Origin: CBDCRK01 sp965220955
GTDB lineage: Bacteria; Desulfobacterota; Binatia; Bin18; CBDCRK01
Direction of reading: 5' to 3'
DNA: 64,000 nt
Assembly: GCA_965220955.1 (NCBI GenBank)
Contig: CBDCRK010000039.1
Location: 56,122-120,121 of the forward strand
How positions within the stretch are numbered: position 1 is the stretch's first letter; every line of letters starts with the position of its first letter. Positions 17,202 through 26,031 of the stretch are shown here, in pieces. Below the pieces are notes generated by a model, which saw only the letters and a list, made by a program, of their open reading frames with translations, did no database searches and was not told the origin of the DNA. A program made the position numbers and the translations under genes.

Positions 17202-17762
17202 TCACGGCTGGAGGGCCAGGGCTTGCCTGAGAAATTGCTCGACTTTGTCGAGTGAGTGGACCACAGACACGTCTGAGTCCAGTCCTTCAATGCGTTCTGA
17301 CTCTCCAAGAAAGGCGATGAGGCGTTTCTGGTAGCGCAGGGCTAGCTTCACTTCACTTGCAGTTCCCCAGCCTCCTGGGAGCGCAACTATGGCGTTAGAG
17401 GAGAGAATGTTGATGTGGTTGCGTGACAGGGCAGTGGTGCCACGGTTACCGCTGTAGGGCAGGTGCGTGTGGATGGGGATTTCGATCCACTCGTTTGGAT
17501 ATCCCGGCTTTGGGCTGCATAGAGGATCACCCTCTTGCGCAGGTAATATCCCAATCGATACCCCACGCCGGCCGCGGACCTGACAAAAGGCGCGGCTAAC
17601 CGCTTTCATCACCCCCTGCCCACCGCCCGTCAAAAGGTTGGCGCCGAGCTGGGCGATAAGTTGGCCAAGAGGCTGGGCAAGCTCATTGTGTTCGTCCGTG
17701 CCGGACCCCATGACTCCTACAATCTTCAGCGGATTCGCGGTAAAAAGTTCGTTGTTTGGCAT
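17202..17762 (-). CDS. SLOG/LOG-family nucleotide-binding protein (TIGR00725-like)
   Basis: A 186-residue Rossmann-like SLOG domain. LLTGGGQGVMKAVSRAF is the GGGxxGxM phosphate-binding loop and ALPGGWGTASEV is the PGGxGTxxE motif. Cytokinin-activating LOG proteins and Moco-carrier-like proteins share these motifs. The usual Arg before the PGG motif (SRNHINILSSNAIVALPGG) is compatible with a nucleotide ligand. The function is not defined by sequence alone. GAGAAGG lies upstream of the ATG. Confidence 0.75.
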   Translation of the reverse strand: MPNNELFTANPLKIVGVMGSGTDEHNELAQPLGQLIAQLGANLLTGGGQGVMKAVSRAFCQVRGRRGVSIGILPAQEGDPLCSPKPGYPNEWIEIPIHTHLPYSGNRGTTALSRNHINILSSNAIVALPGGWGTASEVKLALRYQKRLIAFLGESERIEGLDSDVSVVHSLDKVEQFLRQALALQP

Positions 17763-18216
17763 ACCCTTCTCACGTTGTTGGGGTATAGGATAGGGTCAGG
17801 CTGAAGTTCCTACTCAGGTCTCCGTTTACCTCTCAGACTTGGAAGTCGGCAACGAATAAGGAGCAATTAGGTCTTTGGAGCGAAGCGGGGTAGACTGTTT
17901 TATTGTTGCAGCCCGTACAGCCGTTCGGCTTCCTCGGCTGCCCATTCCAGCGGTCCACGCATAGGTAACAACGCTGCGCCGAGCAAATGAGACATATCCA
18001 CCCGCGAGGCTTATTGACATCGTTCCCCTCTCCTTTTCTATACAATTAACAAAAAAGTGGGCAGGGTTGCTAAGATCAGGCCGTCATCTTATGCATCAGC
18101 TTCCTCCTTTGCAAGATTCGGAGGTGAGTGGTTCGTTGAAGAGAAAAAACCCATGGAGTATGACGGGCACACAAGATAGCGGCGACCGGGCTTGCAAGGA
18201 GGGAATTTGAAACCGC
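17763..18216. other. Non-coding stretch with a possible C-terminal gene remnant
   Basis: No complete gene was found. On the minus strand, 17900-18004 reads VDMSHLLGAALLPMRGPLEW, then AAEEAERLYGL and a stop, a well-formed protein C terminus with no N-terminal part. I cannot name its family. The rest shows no coding signal. The stretch lies downstream of the broken LRR gene, and the missing continuation of that gene is not here. Confidence 0.35.
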
Positions 18217-19019
18217 TTAGCTGGTAGTCCTATAGTACTCGAGAATCTTGCTGGGCCTGGCAGGTGTACCCTCAAACTGTTTGGGGCCCAATACCTCCCG
18301 CGGCAGCCCAAGCCCAGCATTGTCATGCAAGTAGAGCTCTTGCAACCAGGTGAGCTGGCGTAGGGACTCAGGCAGGGAGCTTAATTGATTACCAGCCAGA
18401 CTCAGTATCCGGAGCTGCCCCAGCTGGCCGATCACCTGCGGCAGCTCGGTCAATTGGTTATCCCCAAGGTAAAGTCGCTGCAGGTTAGAGCAAGCTGGCC
18501 GATTTCTGCAGGTAGCCCAGTTAGTTGATTGCCCCCAAGGTAAAGTCGCTGCAAGTTAGAGAGCTGGCCGATTTCTGCAGGTAGCCCAGTTAGTTGATTG
18601 CCCCCAAGGTAAAGTCGCTGCAAGTTAGAGAGCTGGCCGATCACCTGCGGCAGCTCGGTCAGTTGATTGTCCTTGAGATCAAGCCCCTGGAGGTTGGTGA
18701 GCCGGCTGACCACCTGTGGCAGCTCGGTCAGTTGATTGCCCCCAAGGTCAAGCACCTGCAGGCTGGCGAGCTGGCCAATCACTGGTGAGAGATTGGTCAA
18801 TTGATTACCATCAAGGTAAAGCCACTGCAGGTTAGAGAACTGGCCGATCACCTGCGGCAGCTCGGTTAGTTGATTGCCCCCAAGGTCAAGCACCTGGAGA
18901 TTGGCGAGCTGGCCGATTTCGGCAGGTAGCTCGGTTAGTTGGTTACGGGAGAGGTCAAGCCCGGTCCTTCTTCCTTTGGCAACCTTTTCAATGATCTGGA
19001 GTACCTCTTTTTTGGTCAT
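18217..19019 (-). pseudogene. Leucine-rich-repeat protein (Roco-like N terminus), frameshifted and truncated
   Basis: About ten 23-residue bacterial LRRs (consensus LxxLxLGGNQLTELPxxIGQL) follow the start KEVLQIIEKVAKGRRTGLDL. A 2-base insertion near 18490 (TTAGAGCAAGCTGG where sister repeats have TTAGAGAGCTGG) shifts the frame after repeat 7. Reading resumes as LPQVIGQLGQLRILSLAGNQ and ends LPREVLGPKQFEGTPARPSK, then ILEYYRTTS. That C-terminal wording normally leads into the Roc GTPase domain of Roco proteins, which is absent. The DNA repeats are nearly identical, inviting slippage and recombination. Confidence 0.75.
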
Positions 19020-19079
19020 GGGATACTTTCTCTACTCCACTGTTCCCTTGGCGCAGAAGTAATTCATTGCTAGCCGACT

Positions 19080-20171
19080 CTACAAAAGATATTTCTCTAT
19101 GACCTCCTCATTCCAAGCCATGCCAATACCCGGGGCAACGGAGGGTTCGGCATATCCGTCCTTGATCACCAGCGGCTCCTGTAATATTGGCGATGCCCAG
19201 TCCATATATTCCAGCCAGTGACAGGTGGGCGTGATAGCTAGAAGGTGCGCGCTGATCTCTGGGAAGAGATGAGACGAAATCGGCAGCCCGCTGGGCTCAG
19301 CCAGAGCAACTGCCCGAAGCCAGCCAGACACTCCCCCGATTTTTGCCACATCCGGCATATAGAAATCCCCAGCACCGGCTGCCAGAGCCTTGGCCATATC
19401 ATGGGGACCCCAAAAATTTTCTCCCAGTTGGATAGGAGTCCGTGCTTCCTTCCTGATTGCCCCATAGCCTGCATAATCGTCAGCTCGGGTAGGCTCTTCG
19501 ATCCAGTATAGCCCTTCATTGTCCAGATAGCGCGTACGTTGGATGGCCTCTGGAACCGAAAGCGACTGGTTATAATCTGACATCAGGATGGTATCCTCAG
19601 AAATGGCTTGCCGCACCGCGCGTACAACCGCCACATCCGTTTTTGCCTCCGGATAACCTAGCCTGACCTTAATAGCCTGAAAGCCAGAGGCAATCAGTTC
19701 TTGGGCTTCATCTCTTGCTGGTTCAGGCCCAATAATGCCAAGTCCGGTACTGTTGTAAGCCGGAATGGGCCGCCCCTTTCCTCCCAGGAGCTGTACCAAG
19801 GGAAGGTTCGCGGCTTTGGCGCAGGCATCCCAGGCGGCCATGTCGATTCCGCCCAGCGCCATGCCGGTAAAGCCTTGCGGGCCGAGAAGTCGGAAGGTTT
19901 TCTGGAGCTTCTCTTCAATGGTAAGCGGGGCTACAACCTCCCCGCGGATTACGTCATTCAGGGCGTGGAGGAGTTTCACCATTGGCTCAAGCACAAATGG
20001 CGCGTAGCAGAAAAGATAACTGCAGCCCGTTATCCCTTCCTCGGTTTGTAGATCAATGAGCACCAGCGGCGCCATGGTAACCGACCCCCCGCTGGTATGC
20101 AGCGGTCGTGCCATTGGCACTTTGACCGCGCGGGCATGTAACTCACGAATTATCAATACATTGGCTCCCAT
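19080..20171 (-). CDS. Mandelate racemase/muconate lactonizing enzyme family protein
   Basis: A 363-residue enolase-superfamily enzyme, closely mandelate-racemase-like at the C terminus (SHLFPEISAHLLAITPTCHW then LEYMDWAS). Metal ligands are Asp199, Glu225 and Glu251; His301 and Glu321 match the racemase acid/base residues. The barrel base motif is K168-V-R170 rather than KxK, so the second Lys used for proton abstraction is Arg. The reaction may therefore be a dehydration or one-base chemistry rather than two-base racemisation. An AGAGG site precedes the ATG. Confidence 0.88.
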   Translation of the reverse strand: MGANVLIIRELHARAVKVPMARPLHTSGGSVTMAPLVLIDLQTEEGITGCSYLFCYAPFVLEPMVKLLHALNDVIRGEVVAPLTIEEKLQKTFRLLGPQGFTGMALGGIDMAAWDACAKAANLPLVQLLGGKGRPIPAYNSTGLGIIGPEPARDEAQELIASGFQAIKVRLGYPEAKTDVAVVRAVRQAISEDTILMSDYNQSLSVPEAIQRTRYLDNEGLYWIEEPTRADDYAGYGAIRKEARTPIQLGENFWGPHDMAKALAAGAGDFYMPDVAKIGGVSGWLRAVALAEPSGLPISSHLFPEISAHLLAITPTCHWLEYMDWASPILQEPLVIKDGYAEPSVAPGIGMAWNEEVIEKYLL

Positions 20172-20560
20172 AACCTCTGTCCTTTACTTTCCATAGCTCA
20201 GTCTTTGAGCATAACCTGGCTATTTTCTCAGGATTTTTCCCACGACTGCGGCCTACCTACCCCCAGCAAAATCACTTACGCCCTTATCCTTGCTCAGCAA
20301 GGACTAAGCCTAGCATAGGTCAAAGGGTATGGCTATGGAAAAGCTTGCTGCGCCGATTGACGAATACGAGATTCGCCCCCACAACAGACAAGGTTCGATT
20401 TAGCTCTGTAGCTGTGGGAGAAAATCCCTTCTTTTCTCTTGACCACTGGGGGACATAAGGAGTAGTGTTTGCTTGTCATAGGGAAGAGAAAGTAGAGCCA
20501 ACTTGGGCAACAGCAGCTCGACCATGGCTGGAACCCATAACCAGATAGGAGGTTTATCTT
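20172..20560. other. Intergenic region between divergent genes (about 390 bases)
   Basis: No coding signal is seen. The stretch separates the minus-strand racemase-like gene from the plus-strand heme-binding-like gene and so must hold promoters for both, but no box was clear enough to place. A GGTTCGATTTAGCT string at about 20392-20405 recurs near 37660 in another intergenic region, perhaps a shared regulatory or repeat sequence. Confidence 0.35.
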
Positions 20561-20956
20561 ATGGCACTGACATTGGAAGAAGCAAACCGTATTGTAGCAG
20601 GAGCCCTAGATAAGGCTAAAGAGCTCAATATCAAGATAAGCGTAGCAGTATGTGATGTCGGGGGACGGCTGGTAGCCTTCAATCGTATGGATGATGCGCT
20701 GTGGGCGGGAGTGTATGGGTGCCAGGGAAAGGCAGTGGCCTCAGCGGGGTTTGCCCGGCCCAGTGGAGACCTGCAGCCAATGGCAGACAGCTCTATCCTG
20801 CGGGGTATAGTAGCTGCGGAGGGTGACCATATGATAGTGGCTCAGGGGGGGGTTCCTGTCCTGCGCAATGGTGTTCTGGAGGGAGCCTGTGGAGTAGGGG
20901 GAGGCACAGGACAGCAGGACGAGGACTGTGCCCATGCTGGGGTAGCCAAGCTCTAA
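20561..20956 (+). CDS. GlcG/HbpS-type heme-degrading domain protein
   Basis: A 131-residue GlcG/PduO-C/HbpS fold protein: MALTLEEANRIVAGALDKA, then ISVAVCDVGGRLVAFNRMD, KAVASAGFARPSG, and the C-terminal GACGVGGGTGQQDEDCAHAG. Members bind heme, cobalamin or small organic acids and often accompany catabolic operons. No partner gene is adjacent. AGGAGG precedes the ATG by 9 bases. Function beyond ligand binding is not deducible. Confidence 0.8.
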   Translation: MALTLEEANRIVAGALDKAKELNIKISVAVCDVGGRLVAFNRMDDALWAGVYGCQGKAVASAGFARPSGDLQPMADSSILRGIVAAEGDHMIVAQGGVPVLRNGVLEGACGVGGGTGQQDEDCAHAGVAKL

Positions 20957-20979
20957 GAGAACCCCTTTTTCCGACCCGA

Positions 20980-21029
20980 GTTTATCAAGAACTGACCTGA
21001 TTGGGTTTATCAAGAACTGACCTGATTGG
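20980..21029. repeat. Exact 25-bp tandem duplication
   Basis: The 25-base unit starting GTTTATCAAGAACTGACC occurs twice without mismatch at 20980-21004 and 21005-21029, 20-70 bases after the GlcG-like stop codon. It has no terminator-like stem. The identity of the copies implies a recent slippage duplication or a paired binding site. Confidence 0.7.
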
Positions 21030-21220
21030 ACTGTTAGAGAGGGTTCCTCTCTAGCAGCCTAATCCCAACCCCTCAGCCTGTGGGCAGGAGCTGCTGCTTG
21101 TTTGCTGGGAAGCAACAATAGATCTCGGAGGTTCCATTCTCTAGACGGTCGGCAAACATGTTTTGTTATGCTATACTCGTGCAAAACAAGAGCCAAAAAG
21201 ATAAGGAAGGAGAGGATAGC

Positions 21221-22375
21221 ATGACGAACCGAAAGGGTTTTCCTTATGCCGGCGCGATTGACGCGGACGGCCACATTCTCGAACCGCCCGATGTGTGGGA
21301 AAAGTACATCGACCCGCAATATCGGGATCAGGCGATTCGCATCCGCACCCGCTCTGATGGGTTAGAGGTGCTTGAGTTGGATAGGCGCCCTGCCAAGTAT
21401 ATGCTCCCAGGCACGTTGGGATCCTTTGGGGCAATGGGCAAGAGTATAGAAGAAATGGGGCCCAGTCCCGACCGGACCTATGTGAACCAAGCTCCGTTTG
21501 GCTCAATGGACCCCAAGGAACGCCTACAACGTATGGATCAAGAGGGGCTGGAGAAGGCAATTGTCTATCCCAGCCTGGGACTCATATGGGAAACCGAAGA
21601 GGTAGAAGACCTGGCGCTGCAGGCAGCCTATGCGCGCGCCTATAACCGCTGGGTCGAAGACTTTTGCTCTGACTCAAACGGTCGTCTTATTCCCATTGCC
21701 CATATCTCCATGGGCGATCCCCACAAGGCTGCCCAAGAGCTCGAACGGGCCGTGAAGCATGGAGCCAAAGGCGCCTTTTTTGTTCCCTTTACCCCAACCT
21801 ATAAGTCCCATGCTCACCCGGATTACGATCCGTTCTGGAACAAGGTGCAAGAACTGGATATTCCAGTCGGGATCCACCCAAGTGGAGAACCGCCGGCTAA
21901 GCGGGTGCACCAGCGCTTCAAGGACATGCAGAAGTGGGCGGTATGGCATTTCAATGTTCATGGGGCCCAAGGGCCGCTGCAGGCATTTACGGCGATGTTC
22001 CAGTATGGGCTGTTTGAGCGCTTTCCCAAAGTGAAAATAGTTGTTCTGGAATCTGGCGCTGGCTGGGCTGGGTACCTGCTCAACCGGATGGATGCCGTGT
22101 ATGATAGCCCGCTGGGTGAAAACGTGCGGCTCAAGGAGAAGCCCAGCTATTACTTTTATCGGCAGTGTTGGATCTCGGGTGATCCGGACGAGAAGGCGTT
22201 TGGTCATGTGGTAGACTTTGTTGGGGCCGATAAATTCTTCTGGGCTTCCGACTTTCCCCACCCGGACCACCCTGGGGATTACATGGAGGAGATCCGTGAG
22301 TTGGTAGAGCCAATGCCAGAATCGACCCGTCAGAAGATCCTGGGTGAAAACGTTGCCCGAGTGTACGGCTTGTAA
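21221..22375 (+). CDS. Amidohydrolase (ACMSD-like TIM-barrel) family protein
   Basis: A 384-residue amidohydrolase-2 family metal hydrolase or decarboxylase. The first metal motif is IDADGHILEP, the second GIHPSGEP, and the terminal motif is FWASDFPHPDHPGD with the catalytic Asp. It is related to gamma-resorcylate- and ACMSD-type decarboxylases; 2-amino-3-carboxymuconate-type chemistry would fit the aminophenol-type genes 14 kb upstream, but that link is inference. A second member is at 31678-32796. I use the ATG at 21221 with AAGGAGAGG just upstream. Confidence 0.85.
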   Translation: MTNRKGFPYAGAIDADGHILEPPDVWEKYIDPQYRDQAIRIRTRSDGLEVLELDRRPAKYMLPGTLGSFGAMGKSIEEMGPSPDRTYVNQAPFGSMDPKERLQRMDQEGLEKAIVYPSLGLIWETEEVEDLALQAAYARAYNRWVEDFCSDSNGRLIPIAHISMGDPHKAAQELERAVKHGAKGAFFVPFTPTYKSHAHPDYDPFWNKVQELDIPVGIHPSGEPPAKRVHQRFKDMQKWAVWHFNVHGAQGPLQAFTAMFQYGLFERFPKVKIVVLESGAGWAGYLLNRMDAVYDSPLGENVRLKEKPSYYFYRQCWISGDPDEKAFGHVVDFVGADKFFWASDFPHPDHPGDYMEEIRELVEPMPESTRQKILGENVARVYGL

Positions 22376-22530
22376 CAACAAAGAGTGGAGGACCGAACGC
22401 AGAATTTTCACCCAGCTCGTGCTCAACTGGAATATAGTAAATTAGGCACAAGACCGGCCGCCGCACGCTTGACGGTCTTCCGGGGCTTTGCTACTGTTCA
22501 CCGTATCTACTTGTAAAGGAGGAAAGCTCT

Positions 22531-22833
22531 ATGCCGTATATGTTCGCTCACATCAAGCTGCGGCCAGGTAAGGTACAGAAATTTACCGAAGTGCTCGGAG
22601 AGCTTGCTCCGTTGCTGGAAAAGCACGGCGGTTGGAAGCTCCATGGCAGTTACTTCAACGTTATTGGCCGTTTGCACACGGTTGTTGATGTCTGGGAGCT
22701 GCCGGATGCCAACGCTGTGCAAACAACCCTGGAAGCAGCATCGCAGGACCCTGCATTCCAGAAATGGTTACCGGCGATCGAAGAATGTGTTGAGGATGAA
22801 ACCCTGCAGTTGATGACCAAGCTGCCGGTGTGA
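22531..22833 (+). CDS. NIPSNAP-like dimeric alpha/beta-barrel protein
   Basis: A 100-residue ferredoxin-like fold: MPYMFAHIKLRPGKVQKFTE, then LLEKHGGWKLHGSYFNVIGR, VVDVWELPDAN and FQKWLPAIEECVEDE. This is the arrangement of NIPSNAP/EthD-type small barrels found beside catabolic genes. It follows the amidohydrolase by about 155 bases on the same strand with its own AAAGGAGG site, so it may share that operon. It may be an isomerase or accessory protein; no catalytic residues are certain. Confidence 0.7.
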   Translation: MPYMFAHIKLRPGKVQKFTEVLGELAPLLEKHGGWKLHGSYFNVIGRLHTVVDVWELPDANAVQTTLEAASQDPAFQKWLPAIEECVEDETLQLMTKLPV

Positions 22834-22873
22834 CGAGGAAATAACCAACCACAGCCCCAGAGTCATGGTAGTA

Positions 22874-22899
22874 AAAAAGCCCCTGTACAGGGGCTTTTT
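22874..22899. terminator. Bidirectional intrinsic terminator
   Basis: A 26-base perfect palindrome: AAAAAGCCCCTGT (22874-22886) with its complement ending in TTTTT. It terminates the plus-strand NIPSNAP-like gene and the minus-strand chimera that ends at 22901, so both directions gain a stem with a U-run. Confidence 0.9.
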
Positions 22900-22900
22900 G

Positions 22901-23266
22901 CTATTCGTTGGATTTGGCCCCACGTAGCTCATAGACCGGCACCTGAGCCACTCTGAGTGGAGGTTGAGTAAACAAGCGCTCAGCCCTCTGCCAGTCCTCC
23001 GCGGCATAGTATTCCTCTCCACAGACCTCACACACCTCGGCTGGAAAATTATGGATTACCGCAATGGGCTCTCCTGCCTGGTTGTGTCGTTTGCTATGCA
23101 CAATTAAGATCATATCACCGGGCCTAATGCCGGCCTCAGTCATGGAGTCACCCTGCACCTTGAGCACATAGGTAGCTTCTTTGTTGTCAATGAGAAGCTC
23201 ATCAAAGCTGATGGTATCAAGCAGTTCTTCTTCGGCACAAGACTCAGGCGAGCGCTTGACTAATTT
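22901..23266 (-). pseudogene. Chimera: LexA-type S24 peptidase segment joined to a YgiT-type zinc ribbon
   Basis: The open frame reads LLDTISFDELLIDNKEATYV, then LKVQGDSMTEAGIRPGDMIL, which is the LexA/S24 serine-peptidase core with the GDSM nucleophile. It then switches to GEPIAVIHNFPAEVCEVCGE and the tail LRVAQVPVYEL, the C-terminal half of a YgiT/MqsA-type zinc ribbon. The LexA DNA-binding domain and the catalytic Lys that follows GDSM by about 40 residues are missing, as is the first CxxC of the ribbon. The only start-like codon (GTG at 23167) has no ribosome site. Probably a recombination scar. Confidence 0.6.
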
Positions 23267-23442
23267 TCACAAAGGAGGTAGGTCGGGGCGAAGACAGAGG
23301 CCGGCAGGTTTTGCACCGCCTTATGAACTGGCGCCGGCGCAAACCGCTACAGCTGTGGCTTTCGAGATCAACCGTTGACAATGACAACGAGGAACACCTG
23401 CTGCAGCAGGAGGAAAGCGCCCAGCGCGAAAAGGAGGAATGT

Positions 23443-24483
23443 ATGCGCTTTGGCTTTATGGATCATTTACCGTGTGCGGAGTGGCAGTCCGAGGGTCAAC
23501 GCTACCACGACATCCTCGCGCAAATCGAGCTCGGGGACAAGCTGGGCTTTGATACCGCGTGGCTGGCCGAGATCCACTTTTTCCCCAATGTCTCCCGTCT
23601 TGCCTCCCCGCTAACAGTCCTGGCGGCAGCGGCCCAGCGCACGCAGCGCATTCGCCTGGGCACGGCCGTGACCCTCTTGCCCTTGCACCATCCGCTGAAA
23701 ATAGCCGAGGAGGCCGCCACGGTGGACATCCTCAGCGGCGGACGCTTGGAGCTGGGAGTGGGCAGAGGCGCGGCTCCGAGTTTCTTCGCGGCGTATAATG
23801 TCCCTGTAGAAGAAAGTCGGGAACGGTTTGAGGAGTCCCTTGCGGTCATCCGCCAGGCCTGGACAAATGAGCGGCTGTCATACCAGGGGAAGTACGCAAG
23901 CGTGCAGGACCTTCCGGTTGTTCCCCGGCCGGTCCAGAAGCCCCATCCCCCGATTCGCATCGCCGCCAACAGCCCGGAGACCTATACCATTGCCGGGCGC
24001 CTGGGGCTGCCGATCTTTGCCACGCCGCTGATCGCGGGGTCAATGGACAAGTTGGGGGAGTACATCAGGGCGCACCGCGATAGCCTCCCAGCCGAGGTGA
24101 AGCAAGACGTGGCGGTAGCCTTTACCGTCCATGTCTCCTCCAGCCGGGAGCAGGCGCGCCGGGAGTGTGAGGCGAGTCTCATGCATTTCTTCAGCTTCCT
24201 GGAGCAGCGGAGGCCAGATATCGAGGCTCTCCCCGAGAGCTATCAGGCCCTGCAGAAGGCGATAGACAGGCTCAAGGGGATTACGTATGAGGAGGTGGTG
24301 GAAAACCTGGGAGGGGTCTTGGGCGACCCAGAGTATTGCGTGGAGAGGGTGCAGGCCCTGCAGCGCGAATTCCAAACGGACGAATTTATCTGCTACTTCA
24401 ACCAGGGGGGATTGATTGACCATGCTACCGTCAGGCGCTCGATGGAGCTGTTCGCCAAAGAAGTGATTCCACGGTGCCGGTAG
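23443..24483 (+). CDS. LLM-class flavin-dependent oxidoreductase
   Basis: A 346-residue bacterial luciferase-like monooxygenase: MRFGFMDHLPCAEWQSEGQR, LGFDTAWLAEIHFFPN, RIRLGTAVTLLPLHHPLKIA, LSGGRLELGVGRGAAP and PVVPRPVQKPHPPI are family signatures. It probably uses FMNH2 or F420. Start at the ATG at 23443, where AAGGAGG sits 5 bases upstream; an upstream in-frame ATG at 23311 would encode a basic leader unlike the family. The target molecule is unknown. Confidence 0.88.
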   Translation: MRFGFMDHLPCAEWQSEGQRYHDILAQIELGDKLGFDTAWLAEIHFFPNVSRLASPLTVLAAAAQRTQRIRLGTAVTLLPLHHPLKIAEEAATVDILSGGRLELGVGRGAAPSFFAAYNVPVEESRERFEESLAVIRQAWTNERLSYQGKYASVQDLPVVPRPVQKPHPPIRIAANSPETYTIAGRLGLPIFATPLIAGSMDKLGEYIRAHRDSLPAEVKQDVAVAFTVHVSSSREQARRECEASLMHFFSFLEQRRPDIEALPESYQALQKAIDRLKGITYEEVVENLGGVLGDPEYCVERVQALQREFQTDEFICYFNQGGLIDHATVRRSMELFAKEVIPRCR

Positions 24484-24878
24484 TGTAGCCCTGACCCACG
24501 GGCAGCAAGCTACCCGTGGCGCCCCGTCCGCCATTGCCAGAGCATGAGGCAATGGCGGGCCCCATTGCGTCTTTTGACCGATATAAGCCATAACTTATAT
24601 CCTCTTGGACGTGGAGGTTCGCTATTACCTAACCCTTTCGGGTCATTTACCGGGAGTACGGGACATTGATCTGAGATCGTATCCCAGACATTTCTACCTG
24701 CATCAATATCAGTAGATCACGAAACCGAAAAGAAGTGAGCTTTCGCGGAAGGGCGCGCAAACGCCTTTTATCTGGCCCAGTGAGACCATTTCGTGAACTA
24801 CTGATTATTGACAATCTACTGGCCCGTTCATTACACTACTGTGCAAACGATTACATTAGTGCTGGCTAGGAGGTGCGT
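24484..24878. other. Intergenic region with two strong hairpins
   Basis: No gene is seen. Two stems follow the LLM gene: CCACGGG/CCCGTGG (24496-24502 with 24513-24519) and CCGCCATTGCC/GGCAATGGCGG (24528-24538 with 24548-24558). The second is 11 bp and perfect. Neither is followed by a real T-run, so they may be structured 3' ends rather than standard terminators. The remaining 300 bases are featureless apart from an AT-rich small stem near 24582-24604. Confidence 0.45.
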
Positions 24879-25694
24879 ATGCCAACATTCCGGACCGAAG
24901 ACGGGGCAGAGCTGTACTACCAAGTGGAGGGAAAGGGAGGGGACAAGCCGCCCCTGATCTTCATTCACGGCTGGTGTTGTAACCTGAATCACTGGGAACC
25001 CCAGGTCGCCTACTTCCAGGAGTCGCATCGCATTCTGCGCCTGGACCGACGTGGCATGGGCAAGTCCACCACTACGGGGACTGAGCATACGCCCCAACAG
25101 CACGCTGCGGATATCGCCGCCATCGCCCAACACGAAGGCTTCACCAACGCGGTGGCGATTGCTCACGCTGGCGGAGCACCCGCCGGGGTATACCTCAGTC
25201 AGGGCTATCCGGGCTTGGTCAAAGCCTACATCATGGTGGATGCTGGGGTTGGGCCTGGGGCAGATCTCGAGCACCCGAGTGAAATGCGCGATCGGTTTTT
25301 CGCGGAGCTTATAGAGAAGTTGGTGGCCCCGGGAGGGGAGAAGTATTTTCGTGAGCTGTATACCAGCTTTTTTGGAGCGCAGGCTGACAAAGGGCTTGTC
25401 GAGGCTGTGGTTGAAGAGGCCAGTCGCACTCCAGTAGAGGTCCGGGTGCGAGAGGTCAGTGTCATGGCAGCTGACACAGCCACCCCAGCTGCAGCCATGC
25501 TACAACCTGTCCTGGTTATTGTCAGTCCCTGGCTGGCAAAGGTCTTTGCTCAATTCGTTGATCAGACGTATGTGGACTCCTGTTTCAGGCAGGTGGAACT
25601 GGCGCGGGCTATTGGGACAGGTCACTTCGTTCAGCTCGAGGTCCCTGACCAAGTGAACGCCTTTATAAGAAGCTTTGTATCCAGATTGACGTAA
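24879..25694 (+). CDS. Alpha/beta-hydrolase-fold protein lacking the nucleophile Ser
   Basis: A 271-residue alpha/beta-hydrolase fold. The oxyanion motif HGWCCNLNHW and RLDRRGMGKS are intact, as is the distal catalytic His (GTGHFVQLE). The nucleophile elbow, normally GHSxGG, reads AHAGGA with Ala97 at the Ser position. It is therefore either a catalytically dead or ligand-binding member, or uses cofactor-free chemistry. The ATG at 24879 is preceded by AGGAGG; a GTG six bases upstream is too close to that site. Confidence 0.75.
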   Translation: MPTFRTEDGAELYYQVEGKGGDKPPLIFIHGWCCNLNHWEPQVAYFQESHRILRLDRRGMGKSTTTGTEHTPQQHAADIAAIAQHEGFTNAVAIAHAGGAPAGVYLSQGYPGLVKAYIMVDAGVGPGADLEHPSEMRDRFFAELIEKLVAPGGEKYFRELYTSFFGAQADKGLVEAVVEEASRTPVEVRVREVSVMAADTATPAAAMLQPVLVIVSPWLAKVFAQFVDQTYVDSCFRQVELARAIGTGHFVQLEVPDQVNAFIRSFVSRLT

Positions 25695-25904
25695 TTGATT
25701 GTTGATCTCCCCGCGTTAGTGGCGGGACCATGATTACAGGCAGTAGAAGATCTGGGGTCACCCATTAGAAGGCCCGTATCAACAGGTCACACTTCTCCCC
25801 TTACACTTTTTTGTGTTTCACCCCCTCTGTCCTTATGTTCCACTGTCCCGCTGACACTGGCTTGACTGCTCCGCACCCCATTCCCATTACCGAGGTAGGT
25901 CAAT

Positions 25905-26029
25905 CTATTGTTTTACAAACATGGCTTGAAGGGGAGCTTGCTGAATGACAAACTCGGGCTTCTCTTCGGCGATAAAGTGGCCGCATTCGGCAACCGAGAA
26001 CGGCTGCCCGGTTCCGCCAATAGCATGTG
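25905..26029 (-). pseudogene. Alpha/beta hydrolase C-terminal fragment
   Basis: The minus-strand frame reads SHAIGGTGQPFSVAECGHFI, then AEEKPEFVIQQ and a stop. This is the terminal strand and helix of an epoxide-hydrolase/dehalogenase-like alpha/beta hydrolase with its catalytic His. Everything upstream is gone: the frame is cut where the HTH antitoxin gene ends at 26032. The 200 bases between the 25694 stop and this fragment contain nothing recognisable. Confidence 0.6.
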
Positions 26030-26031
26030 AC

